From the IMG/VR virus record IMGVR_UViG_3300031603_000007, positions 1 through 49,987 of that record: a DNA stretch of 49,987 nucleotides. One strand, 5' to 3'. Under the pieces are notes generated by a model, which did no database searches, was not told where the DNA came from, and worked only from the letters and a program-made list of their open reading frames with translations. The DNA is from a virus. The translations under genes were made by a program, and so were the position numbers. This document shows, piece after piece, positions 27,226 to 38,429 of this stretch (within the stretch, counting starts at the first letter, position 1; each line of letters starts with the position of its first letter).

Positions 27226-30200
27226 TTAAGAGGTTAGCGAAATTAATTCTGCGTCTGTTAAAGCTGTTTTATAAACTTGTAGTTGTTTACATTTTCCGTA
27301 GAAAATCTCTCCCCCATCACCTCTATTAAATTTTAAATCAGTTAAAATACCACTTCCAAATATATTTCCACTTGTAGTTATAGTTGTGATTTCAAAACCA
27401 TTTACCCATAAAGAAAAATCATCAACTTTCCATTTTACTGCCAACTTATTAAAATCGGTTATTGTCGCAGATGTATGTATTATTGGTGTGTACCCAGTGC
27501 CTGAGATAAATATTCTTACATAAATTTCATTAGTGTTTCCATTGAATCCTAATCTAATGGAATTAGATGTAGATTTATCAGATATGGATATATATCTTTC
27601 ACTACCACTTTCAGTAGTTATTAAACTCTCTATCTCAACAAACAAAGTACCCTCCTCACTATTAAAACTATTCACATCACCAGCTCCTGTTATAACATCT
27701 TGAAGCCTCGTTACTTGTGCGCCTTCTGTACCGTTGTAGATTAAAGAAGTTGGGTATGATAGTTGTTCTAATTGCGCTCCGTATATGTAGACTCCTGATG
27801 TTCCATCGCCTGTGTAGGAATCTGAATTATCAGAATCAGCTAAATATACCCTTAAAAAAGCAAAAGTTGATGGCATTGTTTTAGTTATAGAACATCTATA
27901 ATAACCGTTTGTTAATAGTTTTATTTCTGCTGTACAATTTGAAACAGTACCCACAGTGCCATTATTTAAATCAAAATAAGCGTGAGTTGATGATATATTA
28001 GTTTCTACTATTTTTATAAAACTCCGACCTCCTTTTTTAGCATATAGACTTCTTGTTACGGTTGCACCACTTGTTATTGTAATGTCAGCACCTAATGATA
28101 AATAATGATACCCCGTACTCGTGTCCTCCACCAACTTAAAAGCACTTGTAGGATAGTCTACACTTGGTGATGCTTGACCACCTACAACTGTTGTTCCGTA
28201 TTTCCTCCAATAAGCATTATCAAATGATACAGGATAGGTAATAAGATTTCTAGATTGTGGCTCGGTTAATAGAGCGCCATCACCATCTGTAAAGTCTATT
28301 CTTGGTACGTTTGGTAAAGCGTTGGCTATTAGTCCGTCCTCGTTTATGTAACTTGCATTACAGTTTCTTACAACGTCAAAATCACCTACTCTATTTGTTG
28401 GTAAAACGCTATGTAATTTACCCTCACTAACAGCACTAGGTATCATTAGCAAGCTAGGTGTAACACCTGATTGTTTAATTTTACCCATCTCATAACCTCC
28501 GCTATTTGGAAAGTATGTTGCTCCTAAATCTAACATTGTACTTCTAAAGTTAGACATATAGCTTTCACCGTATGAAATCCATTTTTGGAGTACGTTTATT
28601 TCTGTCCTATCAGCTGTGTTAGCCTCTATTTCATTGTACTTCGCTGCACTTAGTAGTCCTGCATTTACTGTAGTTGCTCCAATTAATGTTGCATCAGTTC
28701 CATCTGAACTATCTACATCCATTGTAGTTGGAGTAACCGTACCTAGACTCAGGTTAGTTGTTACATTATGATTTATATCTGATACTAGCCCACTGTATAA
28801 TGTGTTAACAGCGTTGTTGTCAGAGTTGTCTGTTCCTGCAGGGTCAAAGTCTACACCTGTAACTGGTATTACTTGGTCGCCTGTGTTAATACCTGATAAG
28901 TTACCTATGTCTGTTATATCTTGTTCTACTAAACCATCACCTAAACTAACTACATTACTAACTTTTGCGGTGTTTAAAGTTACCTCCGCTTGTATTGCTG
29001 TATCATTGTAAACTGTATCTGTATCGGTAAATAAAGCATTTACAGGAACTGCAGTTTCCACTAAAGGATGAACTAAGTCTGTAACTTTATCATTGTTCGT
29101 TGTAATATCACTTGCCTGTTGTGCTGTGATTCCTGTTTTAGCTGTGTTAGCTACAACATCTGTATTAGCTGAAACTAATGCTTCTGTATAACCAACCTTA
29201 GCAGTATTCAATGCAACTGCTGCTGCATCGGTATAGCTTGTTTTAGCTGTATTTAGATTGATAGCTGTCTGCTGTGTATCTTGTACGTCTTTTAGTACCT
29301 TACCTTGAGCTGCAGTCAGTCCTTCTGTTATTGAAATACTTGTCAATGTATTATTCAAAGTAATTGCATCGAGTAGAGCGCTCATATCTACAGTAAATGT
29401 AGATGCATCGTCTCTTGTAAAAGTTGCAATACCTGTAGTTCCATTCAAAGTACCACTTACAATTCTCGCTAGATTTGTATCATCTAAATATAAAGATAAA
29501 TCTAAATTATGAATTACTCCATTTTCATCAGTATATTTTAATATATTTGTCGCTAAAGATAATGTTGTTAGTGTCTCAGTATCTGTAAAAACTGCATTTA
29601 AAGGTACTGCTGTCTCAACATTTAACCCGTTAACTAATTGAGCATTATCTACAATTCCGTTGTTGTCTGTATCATATATAGATTTTAACATACCACCATT
29701 TATTAGTGTTCTGTTCTCTTGTAAAGCTCCTTCTACTTCTGTAGCTGTTATTAAATCCCCTACGTCTGCTATTGGTACTTGGGATGCTATTACCCTTCCT
29801 AAGTTATTAATAAACGTATATTCTGTTGTAGTTCCTTCTCTAATTAAATAAGAGATACTATTGGTTGGTAAAATATTCCCATCAGGATATATTCCAGTTG
29901 CTGTACCATCTACAAATGTAACGCTTCCAACTCCTTTATTTAAAAAACCACATTTAAAATTATCAGTAGCTAACGTATCTAAAGTTACCGTTACACCTGT
30001 TGCATTATCAAATATTAAAGTATAACTTACGTCAGCATCTAAAATAGTGTAAGTTGCAGCTGTTATTACTTTTTGTAGTAATATATTAGTGTTTGGTAAA
30101 TCGCTTACGCTTATTTTTACAGTTTCATCAGTGCTTGATTTATACAAGGCTACTTTATCTTGTAAATTAACAATTGTAGATAAAGCAGGTAACTGATTTA

Positions 30201-30270
30201 TATTCTTAGAATTATCTATAATAGCGGCTATTGCGTTAGCGTTGTCTATTGTTTGTTGTGTTTCTGGCAT
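27226..30270 (-). CDS. Long tail fibre with lectin-like C-terminus (1014 aa)
   Basis: 1014 residues. The N-terminal half has repeated LNTAK and TAK units typical of trimeric fibre shafts. A change of composition near residue 560 is followed by beta-rich domains. The last 200 residues (about 820-1014) have a concanavalin/LamG-like pattern (EEGTLFVEIESL, FNKLAVKWKVDDFSLWVNGF, GKCKQLQVYKTALTDAEL), which often binds sugars. It is probably the main receptor-binding fibre. Confidence 0.75.
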   Translation of the reverse strand: MPETQQTIDNANAIAAIIDNSKNINQLPALSTIVNLQDKVALYKSSTDETVKISVSDLPNTNILLQKVITAATYTILDADVSYTLIFDNATGVTVTLDTLATDNFKCGFLNKGVGSVTFVDGTATGIYPDGNILPTNSISYLIREGTTTEYTFINNLGRVIASQVPIADVGDLITATEVEGALQENRTLINGGMLKSIYDTDNNGIVDNAQLVNGLNVETAVPLNAVFTDTETLTTLSLATNILKYTDENGVIHNLDLSLYLDDTNLARIVSGTLNGTTGIATFTRDDASTFTVDMSALLDAITLNNTLTSISITEGLTAAQGKVLKDVQDTQQTAINLNTAKTSYTDAAAVALNTAKVGYTEALVSANTDVVANTAKTGITAQQASDITTNNDKVTDLVHPLVETAVPVNALFTDTDTVYNDTAIQAEVTLNTAKVSNVVSLGDGLVEQDITDIGNLSGINTGDQVIPVTGVDFDPAGTDNSDNNAVNTLYSGLVSDINHNVTTNLSLGTVTPTTMDVDSSDGTDATLIGATTVNAGLLSAAKYNEIEANTADRTEINVLQKWISYGESYMSNFRSTMLDLGATYFPNSGGYEMGKIKQSGVTPSLLMIPSAVSEGKLHSVLPTNRVGDFDVVRNCNASYINEDGLIANALPNVPRIDFTDGDGALLTEPQSRNLITYPVSFDNAYWRKYGTTVVGGQASPSVDYPTSAFKLVEDTSTGYHYLSLGADITITSGATVTRSLYAKKGGRSFIKIVETNISSTHAYFDLNNGTVGTVSNCTAEIKLLTNGYYRCSITKTMPSTFAFLRVYLADSDNSDSYTGDGTSGVYIYGAQLEQLSYPTSLIYNGTEGAQVTRLQDVITGAGDVNSFNSEEGTLFVEIESLITTESGSERYISISDKSTSNSIRLGFNGNTNEIYVRIFISGTGYTPIIHTSATITDFNKLAVKWKVDDFSLWVNGFEITTITTSGNIFGSGILTDLKFNRGDGGEIFYGKCKQLQVYKTALTDAELISLTS

Positions 30271-30271
30271 T

Positions 30272-32299
30272 TTATGTTTTTATAAAGTTTGCTCCATCTG
30301 TTATTATTTGAGGAATTTCTAATGTTGAAGTTCCTGCTTCTATTCCTGATTCACCTGGTTTATAATTGTTATAACTAACATTTGTTTTAAGTAATGTTGC
30401 TGTAACTTCGTATAAATTAGTACTATCTATATTTTCACTACTTACGCCTCCGTCTTTAACATATCCCGTTCCGTTTACAAATAAATTTTCACTAGACAAA
30501 GCTACAACTAATTTTCTCATTAATTGGTCTGTTAGCACATCAAATAAAATCTCATTCTTCTCGTGTACAGTCGATTCAACAACTACCGAGCTATCATCGG
30601 TAATATTAATTTCGTTTTCATCTTGCTGAACCGCCATAAATTTAACATAAGGTATTCTAATAAAGTGCATAATTCCATATTTGTAGAAAATATCTTTATT
30701 GTTATTATTTGAGTAACTTATTGCTAAAGTGTTTAAATGCTCTGTTAGTAAACTTATTCTTTCGCTACTATCAGTTACAGTACCATTAATTTCATCTGTA
30801 TTGGTTATTACAACCGTATATTTGCCAATGCTAAATAAACTCCAATCAATAACAAACTCATAAATCTCATAAGGTAAAACATCATAAACAGATTCTACTA
30901 TTGTTGCAACTGGCTCTATACTAGCGTAAACATAATTAACAATCATAACCCTTTTGTTCTTAACCTCATCATACAAAACATCTACTATTTCGTAAATTCC
31001 AAGAGTGTCAATTGATATTTGTTGCCCAATAATAGCAAATTCAGGTAAATTACCGTTTAATGTGTAAGTTTCTATTACAGCACCTTCATCAGTATAAGAA
31101 GTTCCATTCTCAAAGTAAATACCTAATTTACCTTCTCTATATTTATAATACCAAGCACCATCAAGCCTTTTAAACCTACTTAGATTGGCTGATTTTTTAG
31201 TTATGGTTAATGAAGTATCTACATTGTTAGAGTTTCTTAAAACAGCTGAAACCGTATCATAGTTGCTTTTTAATTGTATTGTAGTTGTATCACAAGTTTG
31301 AAATAATGTATCTGTGATATGTTTGTATTTTTGTAAAGTTGCACAAGCTAAAGAATTTTCATCGTTAGCAAATATTGAACAACCATCAACAACCTCAACT
31401 TTAGAGAAATTAATAGAGTTTGCTTTTGATATTCTTAAAAATGGATCACGAGTACCTAAAGCATTAATTATATATTCTTTAGATTTTACACAACCAAATT
31501 GGTCACGCACATATAAAAATTTAGTTCCTTCTTCTTGTCCTGTAAATACATTTGAAGTTTGCCAATTAATATTATCTAAAGAATATTCTAAAGTTAGCCC
31601 AATAATATCAATAACACTAATATTAAGTGTAGCACCTGTTAAATATTGAATAACATCAACTGTTATATTTTCAGTAGTTAAATAATCAAAATATATATTA
31701 TCAATATAAGTTATTACATCTCCTGTTGCATTTTCTAATTTAATAACATTATCAATACCTCTTGTTACTGGAAATACAGCAGGATTAGTTGTATTTGGAA
31801 ATCCACTATAATAATTATTAACCCATACCTTTGTGGTTAATTCAGTAGTTTCAATACTTACATTTACAGTTCTACACTCTTTTGTAGCTTGTGAGAAAGT
31901 AGCACTTCCAACTAATTGAAATGTTTGTACAGTTAAATTTGTAACAACAGCAGTTACCGTTGATGGTAATACAACCGTATCAATTGCCCATAAATCATTA
32001 TTAAACTCTATTGTAACCACATTAGCTGCTGTATAAGTAACTGTATATAAATTATACCCATTATGATCAATTCTAAAATATGTTTGATAAAGTTGAGCGG
32101 AATAAGAACCTGGAATCGAATATGGGGGATCTGTTGTTATTACTTTTGGAACAGTAAAACTAGATACTCTACCTACATCTAAAAAAGTTTCTAATACTTG
32201 TGATTTAGTTGTAGGAGTATCTAATAAATACCTATAAAAAGATATAGTTTCATTATTTACAGGGTCGCCACTAAAGGTTAATACTATTTTACTTGCCAT
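30272..32299 (-). CDS. Tail-associated structural protein (675 aa)
   Basis: 675 residues, almost all beta pattern, Asn/Thr/Val-rich, with short cysteine-containing motifs (FGCVKSKEY, VDGCSIF). It lies between the distal tail protein and the fibre, and overlaps the upstream gene by one base. Probably part of the tail tip or baseplate hub. No family is recognised. Confidence 0.65.
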   Translation of the reverse strand: MASKIVLTFSGDPVNNETISFYRYLLDTPTTKSQVLETFLDVGRVSSFTVPKVITTDPPYSIPGSYSAQLYQTYFRIDHNGYNLYTVTYTAANVVTIEFNNDLWAIDTVVLPSTVTAVVTNLTVQTFQLVGSATFSQATKECRTVNVSIETTELTTKVWVNNYYSGFPNTTNPAVFPVTRGIDNVIKLENATGDVITYIDNIYFDYLTTENITVDVIQYLTGATLNISVIDIIGLTLEYSLDNINWQTSNVFTGQEEGTKFLYVRDQFGCVKSKEYIINALGTRDPFLRISKANSINFSKVEVVDGCSIFANDENSLACATLQKYKHITDTLFQTCDTTTIQLKSNYDTVSAVLRNSNNVDTSLTITKKSANLSRFKRLDGAWYYKYREGKLGIYFENGTSYTDEGAVIETYTLNGNLPEFAIIGQQISIDTLGIYEIVDVLYDEVKNKRVMIVNYVYASIEPVATIVESVYDVLPYEIYEFVIDWSLFSIGKYTVVITNTDEINGTVTDSSERISLLTEHLNTLAISYSNNNNKDIFYKYGIMHFIRIPYVKFMAVQQDENEINITDDSSVVVESTVHEKNEILFDVLTDQLMRKLVVALSSENLFVNGTGYVKDGGVSSENIDSTNLYEVTATLLKTNVSYNNYKPGESGIEAGTSTLEIPQIITDGANFIKT

Positions 32300-34539
32300 T
32301 ATACTATAATATTTTCATTACTTAATTGCATTTTCCACTTTCCTTCTTTATTTGGTTTTAAATTGAGCAAATAACCACGCTCCAATATACCATTTTCATT
32401 TTGATATTCAAACTTAAAATACATATTTGGTATATTTTCTACTTCACCACCATATTCTAACTCTGTTGTTCCGTTTATCCATTCCATTAATTCATCACTA
32501 ACAGCGTGTTCAAATTCTACTATCTCAGGCAAAAATCTTGAACGGTCAACATCGCCTACTTTAATATCTGCGTTTTCTTTGTAAGGTTGAGCATCGTTAA
32601 TCCCCCAAGTTTCCATTTGACTATTAGAAACTGCACTAATATATTTAATATATTTAGATAAATACTTTTCCATTCCACTTCTAAAAACCCAAGCGTGTCT
32701 TAATAACATTCTTAAAGGTGTAAAGTGCATACTTCTATAAGTTTCAGGAGAATGTATTCCTGTTGGTAATGCTTGTAATCTATCCCATTCTGCATCAGGT
32801 GGTGTAGAAACTCCTTCTCGTTGTTCGTAACCTAAACCATCAGTACGTTTTAAATCTAAAAACCACTTACCTTCATCATAACGAGTATCTTCATCAGGAT
32901 AAGTTAATTGTGGTTTTCTACGTGCTAATTCCATACCGTATTCATCAGTACGTACTTTTGATGTTTTTTTATATTTTTTGGTCGATTTTCTTATCGGTGT
33001 AATATAATCGGTTTTTGTATTCGGCTCATCTAACCCCATACTATCTTCGTAATCACCTGCTTTATCGTAACCAAAAGTCATTCCACTAAAGAATAAATCT
33101 TTATCTACCGTTCTTTTTACGTTTTTAATTTGATTTGGTAACCTAACAGCAACCTCATTTTGATAAAAATATTTCAAATCTTCCTCTCTTACTCTTTCTT
33201 GTAAACCTACCGTTTCAATTCCAATACCAGTATTAAAAACAGCGTGATTAGAATTGTTTAAATCTTTCCAAGCTATTGTAAGTGATTTATATTTCTCTGA
33301 ACTTTTATCAAATGCTCTCGCCCATAAACCTGACATAACACCTATTAAACCACCTTCGCCATCTTCTGCGTACATTTGAGAGCCATTAGCATTTAATAAA
33401 TCTGTTCTGCCAAAGTATTTAGAATAGTAAGCGTTATTTCGCCCACTAATAATATAAAGTAATCTACTATTTAAATCGTGGTTAAAAATACAGTCTAAAT
33501 TTGGTGAACTATCGTATTGTGTTTTTTCGCTAACTATTAGAGTGTGTTTATGAAATCTAAACATAGTGTCTGTAATAGGATTTAAAACTAACATAATACC
33601 TTCGTCAAATCCTACATCTAAAAAAGTACTAGTAAAATCTTTTAACTGAAAACTAGAAAAACTATCAATACTTGTATATCTTCCTAATGGATGTGTTCCT
33701 TGTAATATCCAAGCACTACCATTCCATTTATATCTTTCAAAATCTATATTAGCATCTCCTGAAAGCTCCCATTCTAAATCATACTGTACACCCACATTTA
33801 AACCATCTAAAGCTGAATCGTAAACTGCTGTTTGGTCAACATAAAACATATTAGATGCTTTTGTGTCCTCATCTCCAACTATCTTACTATCAACGCTTGA
33901 ATGTCTTTCAGCACCTCTTGAAACTATATCAGTTTCTACCGTTCCTTTTGTACCTGCATAATAAAAATTAAAATTATACCATCCTCCATAAACGAAAATA
34001 TTAGGAGTATATAATGGATCTAAAATACTTTCACCACTTTGAATAATACTTCTACCTTTTATTTCTGTTGTGTCTAAAACTAAAGGAATTAACTCATTAC
34101 CATCAATATCTTCTGCTGTTTCTATTTCAAAGTCATCGCTTTCGTGAGATTTTAATAATTCAGCTAAATCGTTAGAATTAAATTTAATGGTAACTTTATT
34201 TTGCATTTTAACCATTGTGCTGAAATCAGCAATAGCAGTATATCGTGTTTTGAATATTAAATCATCGCCATCTTCAATTAGTATTTCTTTGGTTAAAACT
34301 AGTTTAGCATTAATTCCACCTCTTTCGTAAGCACGTTCAATATAATCTTTAGATTCGTTTATAAATTCTAAATTATTTGTAAAACTTATAAAAATACCAT
34401 GATAATCTTTATGTCGGTCTAATTCTAAATCGTCATCTGACCAACCAATAGGCTCACTAAGAAGTACTAAAGAATCAACATTAGTAGCAGTTAGCCTAAA
34501 TCTGATAGTATCACTATATGCGTTTGATATATTACTCAT
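32299..34539 (-). CDS. Probable distal tail / tip protein (746 aa)
   Basis: 746 residues directly after the tape measure, the usual place of the distal tail and tail-associated proteins in siphoviruses. A strand-rich first half (FRLTATNVDSLVLLSEPIGW) is followed by a mixed second half. It overlaps the next gene by one base. The assignment rests on position and size; no motif was recognised. Confidence 0.6.
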   Translation of the reverse strand: MSNISNAYSDTIRFRLTATNVDSLVLLSEPIGWSDDDLELDRHKDYHGIFISFTNNLEFINESKDYIERAYERGGINAKLVLTKEILIEDGDDLIFKTRYTAIADFSTMVKMQNKVTIKFNSNDLAELLKSHESDDFEIETAEDIDGNELIPLVLDTTEIKGRSIIQSGESILDPLYTPNIFVYGGWYNFNFYYAGTKGTVETDIVSRGAERHSSVDSKIVGDEDTKASNMFYVDQTAVYDSALDGLNVGVQYDLEWELSGDANIDFERYKWNGSAWILQGTHPLGRYTSIDSFSSFQLKDFTSTFLDVGFDEGIMLVLNPITDTMFRFHKHTLIVSEKTQYDSSPNLDCIFNHDLNSRLLYIISGRNNAYYSKYFGRTDLLNANGSQMYAEDGEGGLIGVMSGLWARAFDKSSEKYKSLTIAWKDLNNSNHAVFNTGIGIETVGLQERVREEDLKYFYQNEVAVRLPNQIKNVKRTVDKDLFFSGMTFGYDKAGDYEDSMGLDEPNTKTDYITPIRKSTKKYKKTSKVRTDEYGMELARRKPQLTYPDEDTRYDEGKWFLDLKRTDGLGYEQREGVSTPPDAEWDRLQALPTGIHSPETYRSMHFTPLRMLLRHAWVFRSGMEKYLSKYIKYISAVSNSQMETWGINDAQPYKENADIKVGDVDRSRFLPEIVEFEHAVSDELMEWINGTTELEYGGEVENIPNMYFKFEYQNENGILERGYLLNLKPNKEGKWKMQLSNENIIV

Positions 34540-37500
34540 TTACGACCATCTTGATTGTTCTTGTCTATATAATTCTTGATTTTTGTCAAAACCGTTTAGA
34601 CTTATATTATTATTGAATTTTGCTTTACTCAAAGATTTACCTATCACATTTTCTAAATTTGCATAATTATCATCAAAGATAAGTTTTAATCTGCTACTAT
34701 CTAAATTTTTATTGTCATTTGCTAAAGAGGTCATTATTGAAGCGTTCATTAAAGAATTGTAATCTTTGTGAATTGTATCACCTTTTTGTAAATCTACAAC
34801 TGCATTTTTAATTGGAGAAGATAAAATAACGCCATTTCTCTCAACGTATTCTCTATTTCCACCATCATTAATTAAGGCTTTACCATCGTGCATCATATCA
34901 CCACCTTCTGCAAATTGCGGTATTGGTTGTGCTAATACTGCTGCTGCCTGTAAAGCACCAAGAGCAACTAATACTGGTACTGCCGCTAAACCAAATATCA
35001 AACTTTCTTTAGGAGCATTAGAAATTGCAACTGCTGTATTAATAGCTATATCTATTAAAGCGTTTGCTTTTTTCTGTTTAGCTGCTTTTTGGACTTCTTT
35101 TAAACGTTTCTTTTCTAATTTAACTAAAGCAGCATCTTTTTCCCGTTGTATAGATTCTGTTTGTGCTGCATCATCACTAGCTAATTGTAGTAACTTATCA
35201 TATTTAGCTTCTTCTGCTACTATTTCAGCATCAATATTTTCTATTTTTCTAGCACTTATCGCATCAAACAAACCACCTAAAGCATCGTTAAATTGAGATG
35301 CAGCTTCAAGTATTTCTTGAAATGACTCCTTTTGCTTATCAATACCGTCTGTATCTCCTAATCCAGCTAAAGCTGCCTCTAATTGTAATATTTTTGATTT
35401 AAGCTCTCCAATTGGCAGACCTAAATCTTCCCAAATTAAAATCTTTTTTTTCGCATAATCAATTTCAGATTGTATAATTCTTTTATTAATATCTAAATTT
35501 AATTTTTCTTCTTCCTCTTTTAGTTTTTCAGCATTATCTTTATACTCTGTTCTTAACCTAATTAATTCAGTATTCTTTTCGTCCTCTAAAGTTATTAATT
35601 CTTTATTTTTAAATTCTAATGCTTTAGATTCTTTATCAGAAACTTCATCTTCTTTTGAGCCTGTTTTAGCAAATTTATACTTTTGATTTATTAATATAAT
35701 TTTATCAGCATTACCCTCTGCTAATGCTATTTGCTTATCGTAATTTAATTTTAATAATTCTAAATCCCATTTGTAAAAGTTTTTAGATGCTGTTAATCTA
35801 TCATCCATTTCCCTATCTTTATTATCGGAAATTTCTTTTTCAATTCTCATTTTTTCTTCTAGCTCGATTATAGCCAAATCAAATCCTGAAGTGTTTACCT
35901 TATCTTTATTTAAACCACCTCTACCTTTCTTTTCAATACCAAGTAATGCGTTTAATTCTTTTTGTAACTTATTTACTTCTTTTTGTATTGGAATTATTTT
36001 ACCTCTATCTTTTTCTAATTCAATTAGTGCTTTTGTAGCTGTTATTTGTTTTCTATACCAAGCAACAGTACCTTTGGTTGCATCACTTAACCCTAAATCT
36101 GCATTCTCTAATTTATTTATTAAATCTAATAATTCTAAATATCTTTTAGATTGTATTTTTATAACTGTATTTCTTGTTTCATAAGCAGCAGTACCTTTTG
36201 TGAAACTTTTTAAAGAATTGTTATAAGCTTCTATATTTGTTTTAACACTTTCTAATTCTGCTTTTAGTATAACTAATTTAGTAGCAGATTGTGTTTTCTT
36301 TAGTTCATCTATTTTATTTTCATTTATTGAACCCGCAATTAATCTATCATAATAATCATCTATCGCTTTTAGTTGTGCTTCTCTATTACTTAATATTGTG
36401 TTATTTAATTTTTCTTGTGCTTTTGTTGTTTTTTCAATAGCAGCAGTTAATAATTCTTGTGAATCAGCAGCAAAATCAATTCCACTAACAAATGAATAAA
36501 GTATAGCAACAGCAGCAATTAAAACAGCCACTAAAGCACCAATAGGATTAGCGGCAGTAGCAACATTAAGTTTCCACATTTCTATAACTGCAAGTTTTAA
36601 ACCTTTTGTTCTAATAGTTTCAATTGCTATTAATGCAGCAGTTCTAGCTTTTAATACTTGTAATACAGCAGAGTAACCAAGCATTAATGATTTATATATT
36701 ACAAATGCTTTAATAGATTTATAAGCAAATGAAATTAAATCACCTAAATTTTCTGCCATAAAATTAATAGCAGCACTTAATTTTTTAGATATTTTATTTC
36801 CATTTGTAAATTCTGAAACTAAAATAGTCCAAGAATTTTTAAGCCTTGAAGTTGCAGCAGCTAATGTATCAACTCTTTTAATAGATTCTAAACCAAAAGC
36901 AATTTCAACTTGTTTTGCAAATTTAGGTAATGTTTCAGCAGATAAAACTTCACCTTTTTTAAGCATTTCATCTAATTTAGGTATTGTAACACCTAAAGCA
37001 TCTGCCATAATACCCATAGCGCCTGGCAATCTTTCCCCTAATTGTCGTCTTAATTCCTCTGTTGTTACCTTTCCTTTAGATAACATTTGTTCTAATGCAA
37101 GGTAAATACCACGAAGTTCATCAGTTTTTAATCCTAAAACACCCGCTGCTTTAGTCATCGTTCCAAATATTTCTTGTGTATCTTTTGCTGATAAATTAGA
37201 TTGTATTGCAGCAGCCCTAAATTTTATATATCTTTCAGTAGTATTTACTAATTCAGCACCATAATCGTTAGTTATCTTTTTTAACCAATCTTGTGTTTGA
37301 CCTAATTCAATAGTATCTTTTATAATTGCAGACATAGCAAATCTTAAAGAATCTAAAGTTTTAACTAGTTCAAAAGTATCTTTTACTGTTTGTATAAACA
37401 TTCTAACACCAATGAAAGCAACCATTGAACGTAATAGATTTTTAAAAGTAGCTGTTAATCCTTTACTGGCTTTTTCTTGTGATTTTGTTGCATCAGTAGC

Positions 37501-37836
37501 TTTTTTAGAGGAAACTCTTTGCTTGTCTAATGCTTTTTTATTTTTATCAATAGCATCAGCTTCTTTTAATCTAGCTTTTCTTGCAGATTCCGTTGCTTTT
37601 GTTAATTTTATAGATGCTGCTTCAGCTTTTTTTATTTCTGCAATTCTTTCTTTTTCTAGTTTAGTTAATTCATTTTTTGTAATACCTGCTCTTTTTTCAG
37701 CTTTTGATAAGTCATCTAATGCTTTAGCGATACCCTTCAGTGCTTCTTTAGCTCTTTTTTCTAAGTCTGTATATCCAGATTCAGCACCTTTTTCAACTAA
37801 ATCGACTTTCCTTATTTTACCATCTTCTGAAGCCAT
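34540..37836 (-). CDS. Tape measure protein (1098 aa)
   Basis: 1098 residues. The first 130 form a charged coiled coil. Residues about 254-275 carry the tape-measure signature (KGKVTTEELRRQLGERLPGA), followed by LSAETLPKFAKQVE. Hydrophobic segments lie near 370-460 and about 960-985, with long coiled coils between. It sets tail length and is probably ejected with the DNA. Its presence argues for a long tail. Confidence 0.9.
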   Translation of the reverse strand: MASEDGKIRKVDLVEKGAESGYTDLEKRAKEALKGIAKALDDLSKAEKRAGITKNELTKLEKERIAEIKKAEAASIKLTKATESARKARLKEADAIDKNKKALDKQRVSSKKATDATKSQEKASKGLTATFKNLLRSMVAFIGVRMFIQTVKDTFELVKTLDSLRFAMSAIIKDTIELGQTQDWLKKITNDYGAELVNTTERYIKFRAAAIQSNLSAKDTQEIFGTMTKAAGVLGLKTDELRGIYLALEQMLSKGKVTTEELRRQLGERLPGAMGIMADALGVTIPKLDEMLKKGEVLSAETLPKFAKQVEIAFGLESIKRVDTLAAATSRLKNSWTILVSEFTNGNKISKKLSAAINFMAENLGDLISFAYKSIKAFVIYKSLMLGYSAVLQVLKARTAALIAIETIRTKGLKLAVIEMWKLNVATAANPIGALVAVLIAAVAILYSFVSGIDFAADSQELLTAAIEKTTKAQEKLNNTILSNREAQLKAIDDYYDRLIAGSINENKIDELKKTQSATKLVILKAELESVKTNIEAYNNSLKSFTKGTAAYETRNTVIKIQSKRYLELLDLINKLENADLGLSDATKGTVAWYRKQITATKALIELEKDRGKIIPIQKEVNKLQKELNALLGIEKKGRGGLNKDKVNTSGFDLAIIELEEKMRIEKEISDNKDREMDDRLTASKNFYKWDLELLKLNYDKQIALAEGNADKIILINQKYKFAKTGSKEDEVSDKESKALEFKNKELITLEDEKNTELIRLRTEYKDNAEKLKEEEEKLNLDINKRIIQSEIDYAKKKILIWEDLGLPIGELKSKILQLEAALAGLGDTDGIDKQKESFQEILEAASQFNDALGGLFDAISARKIENIDAEIVAEEAKYDKLLQLASDDAAQTESIQREKDAALVKLEKKRLKEVQKAAKQKKANALIDIAINTAVAISNAPKESLIFGLAAVPVLVALGALQAAAVLAQPIPQFAEGGDMMHDGKALINDGGNREYVERNGVILSSPIKNAVVDLQKGDTIHKDYNSLMNASIMTSLANDNKNLDSSRLKLIFDDNYANLENVIGKSLSKAKFNNNISLNGFDKNQELYRQEQSRWS

Positions 37837-37838
37837 AT

Positions 37839-38429
37839 CTATTTTTTATTATTAGCTTTAATTTTCTTAATCAATTGTTTTCTGTAAAATATGTATTCTA
37901 TTGTAGTTAATTCATTTGCTTTAAATGGCATATCTAAACCTGTAAATAAATTAGTTAAAACATCGTAAATATTTATGTCTTTTTCTTCGCCAACATTTGA
38001 ATATGCTTTTATTTCATCTTCAAGTGCGTCAATTTTGTTTTTTAGATTGGCAACTTGTTTATATACTTGCTCTAATCCACTCCAATACTCTCCTTTAATA
38101 GTATATCCGTAACTGTTTATGATTTTAAGCATATCAGTATCACTTCCATATTTAAGTACTTCTAAAGCGGCTATAATAGCGTAGTACTTTCCTTGCTCTT
38201 TGCTTACCTTTCTTTTAAGTTCATCAACTTTCTTAGATTTCTTATTATCATCGTGCTTTGTGTATTCTTCCGATAATAATTTCCATTTGTTTTCTAACTT
38301 AAAAATCCAAACAACAAACTTTACTAAATGCTTGTTACTCGGATAATGTTTTAATAATCGCTGAATTTCATTAGTTTCTGCAATTTTCACAAAAGTAACT
38401 ATTGGTAATGTTTCAATTGTATAAATCAT
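37839..38429 (-). CDS. Hypothetical tail-assembly protein (196 aa)
   Basis: 196 residues, helical, with charged coiled segments (SKKVDELKRKVSKEQGKYYA). It lies two bases upstream of the tape measure and overlaps the previous gene by four bases, a place typical of tail assembly chaperones. The family is not recognised. Confidence 0.55.
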   Translation of the reverse strand: MIYTIETLPIVTFVKIAETNEIQRLLKHYPSNKHLVKFVVWIFKLENKWKLLSEEYTKHDDNKKSKKVDELKRKVSKEQGKYYAIIAALEVLKYGSDTDMLKIINSYGYTIKGEYWSGLEQVYKQVANLKNKIDALEDEIKAYSNVGEEKDINIYDVLTNLFTGLDMPFKANELTTIEYIFYRKQLIKKIKANNKK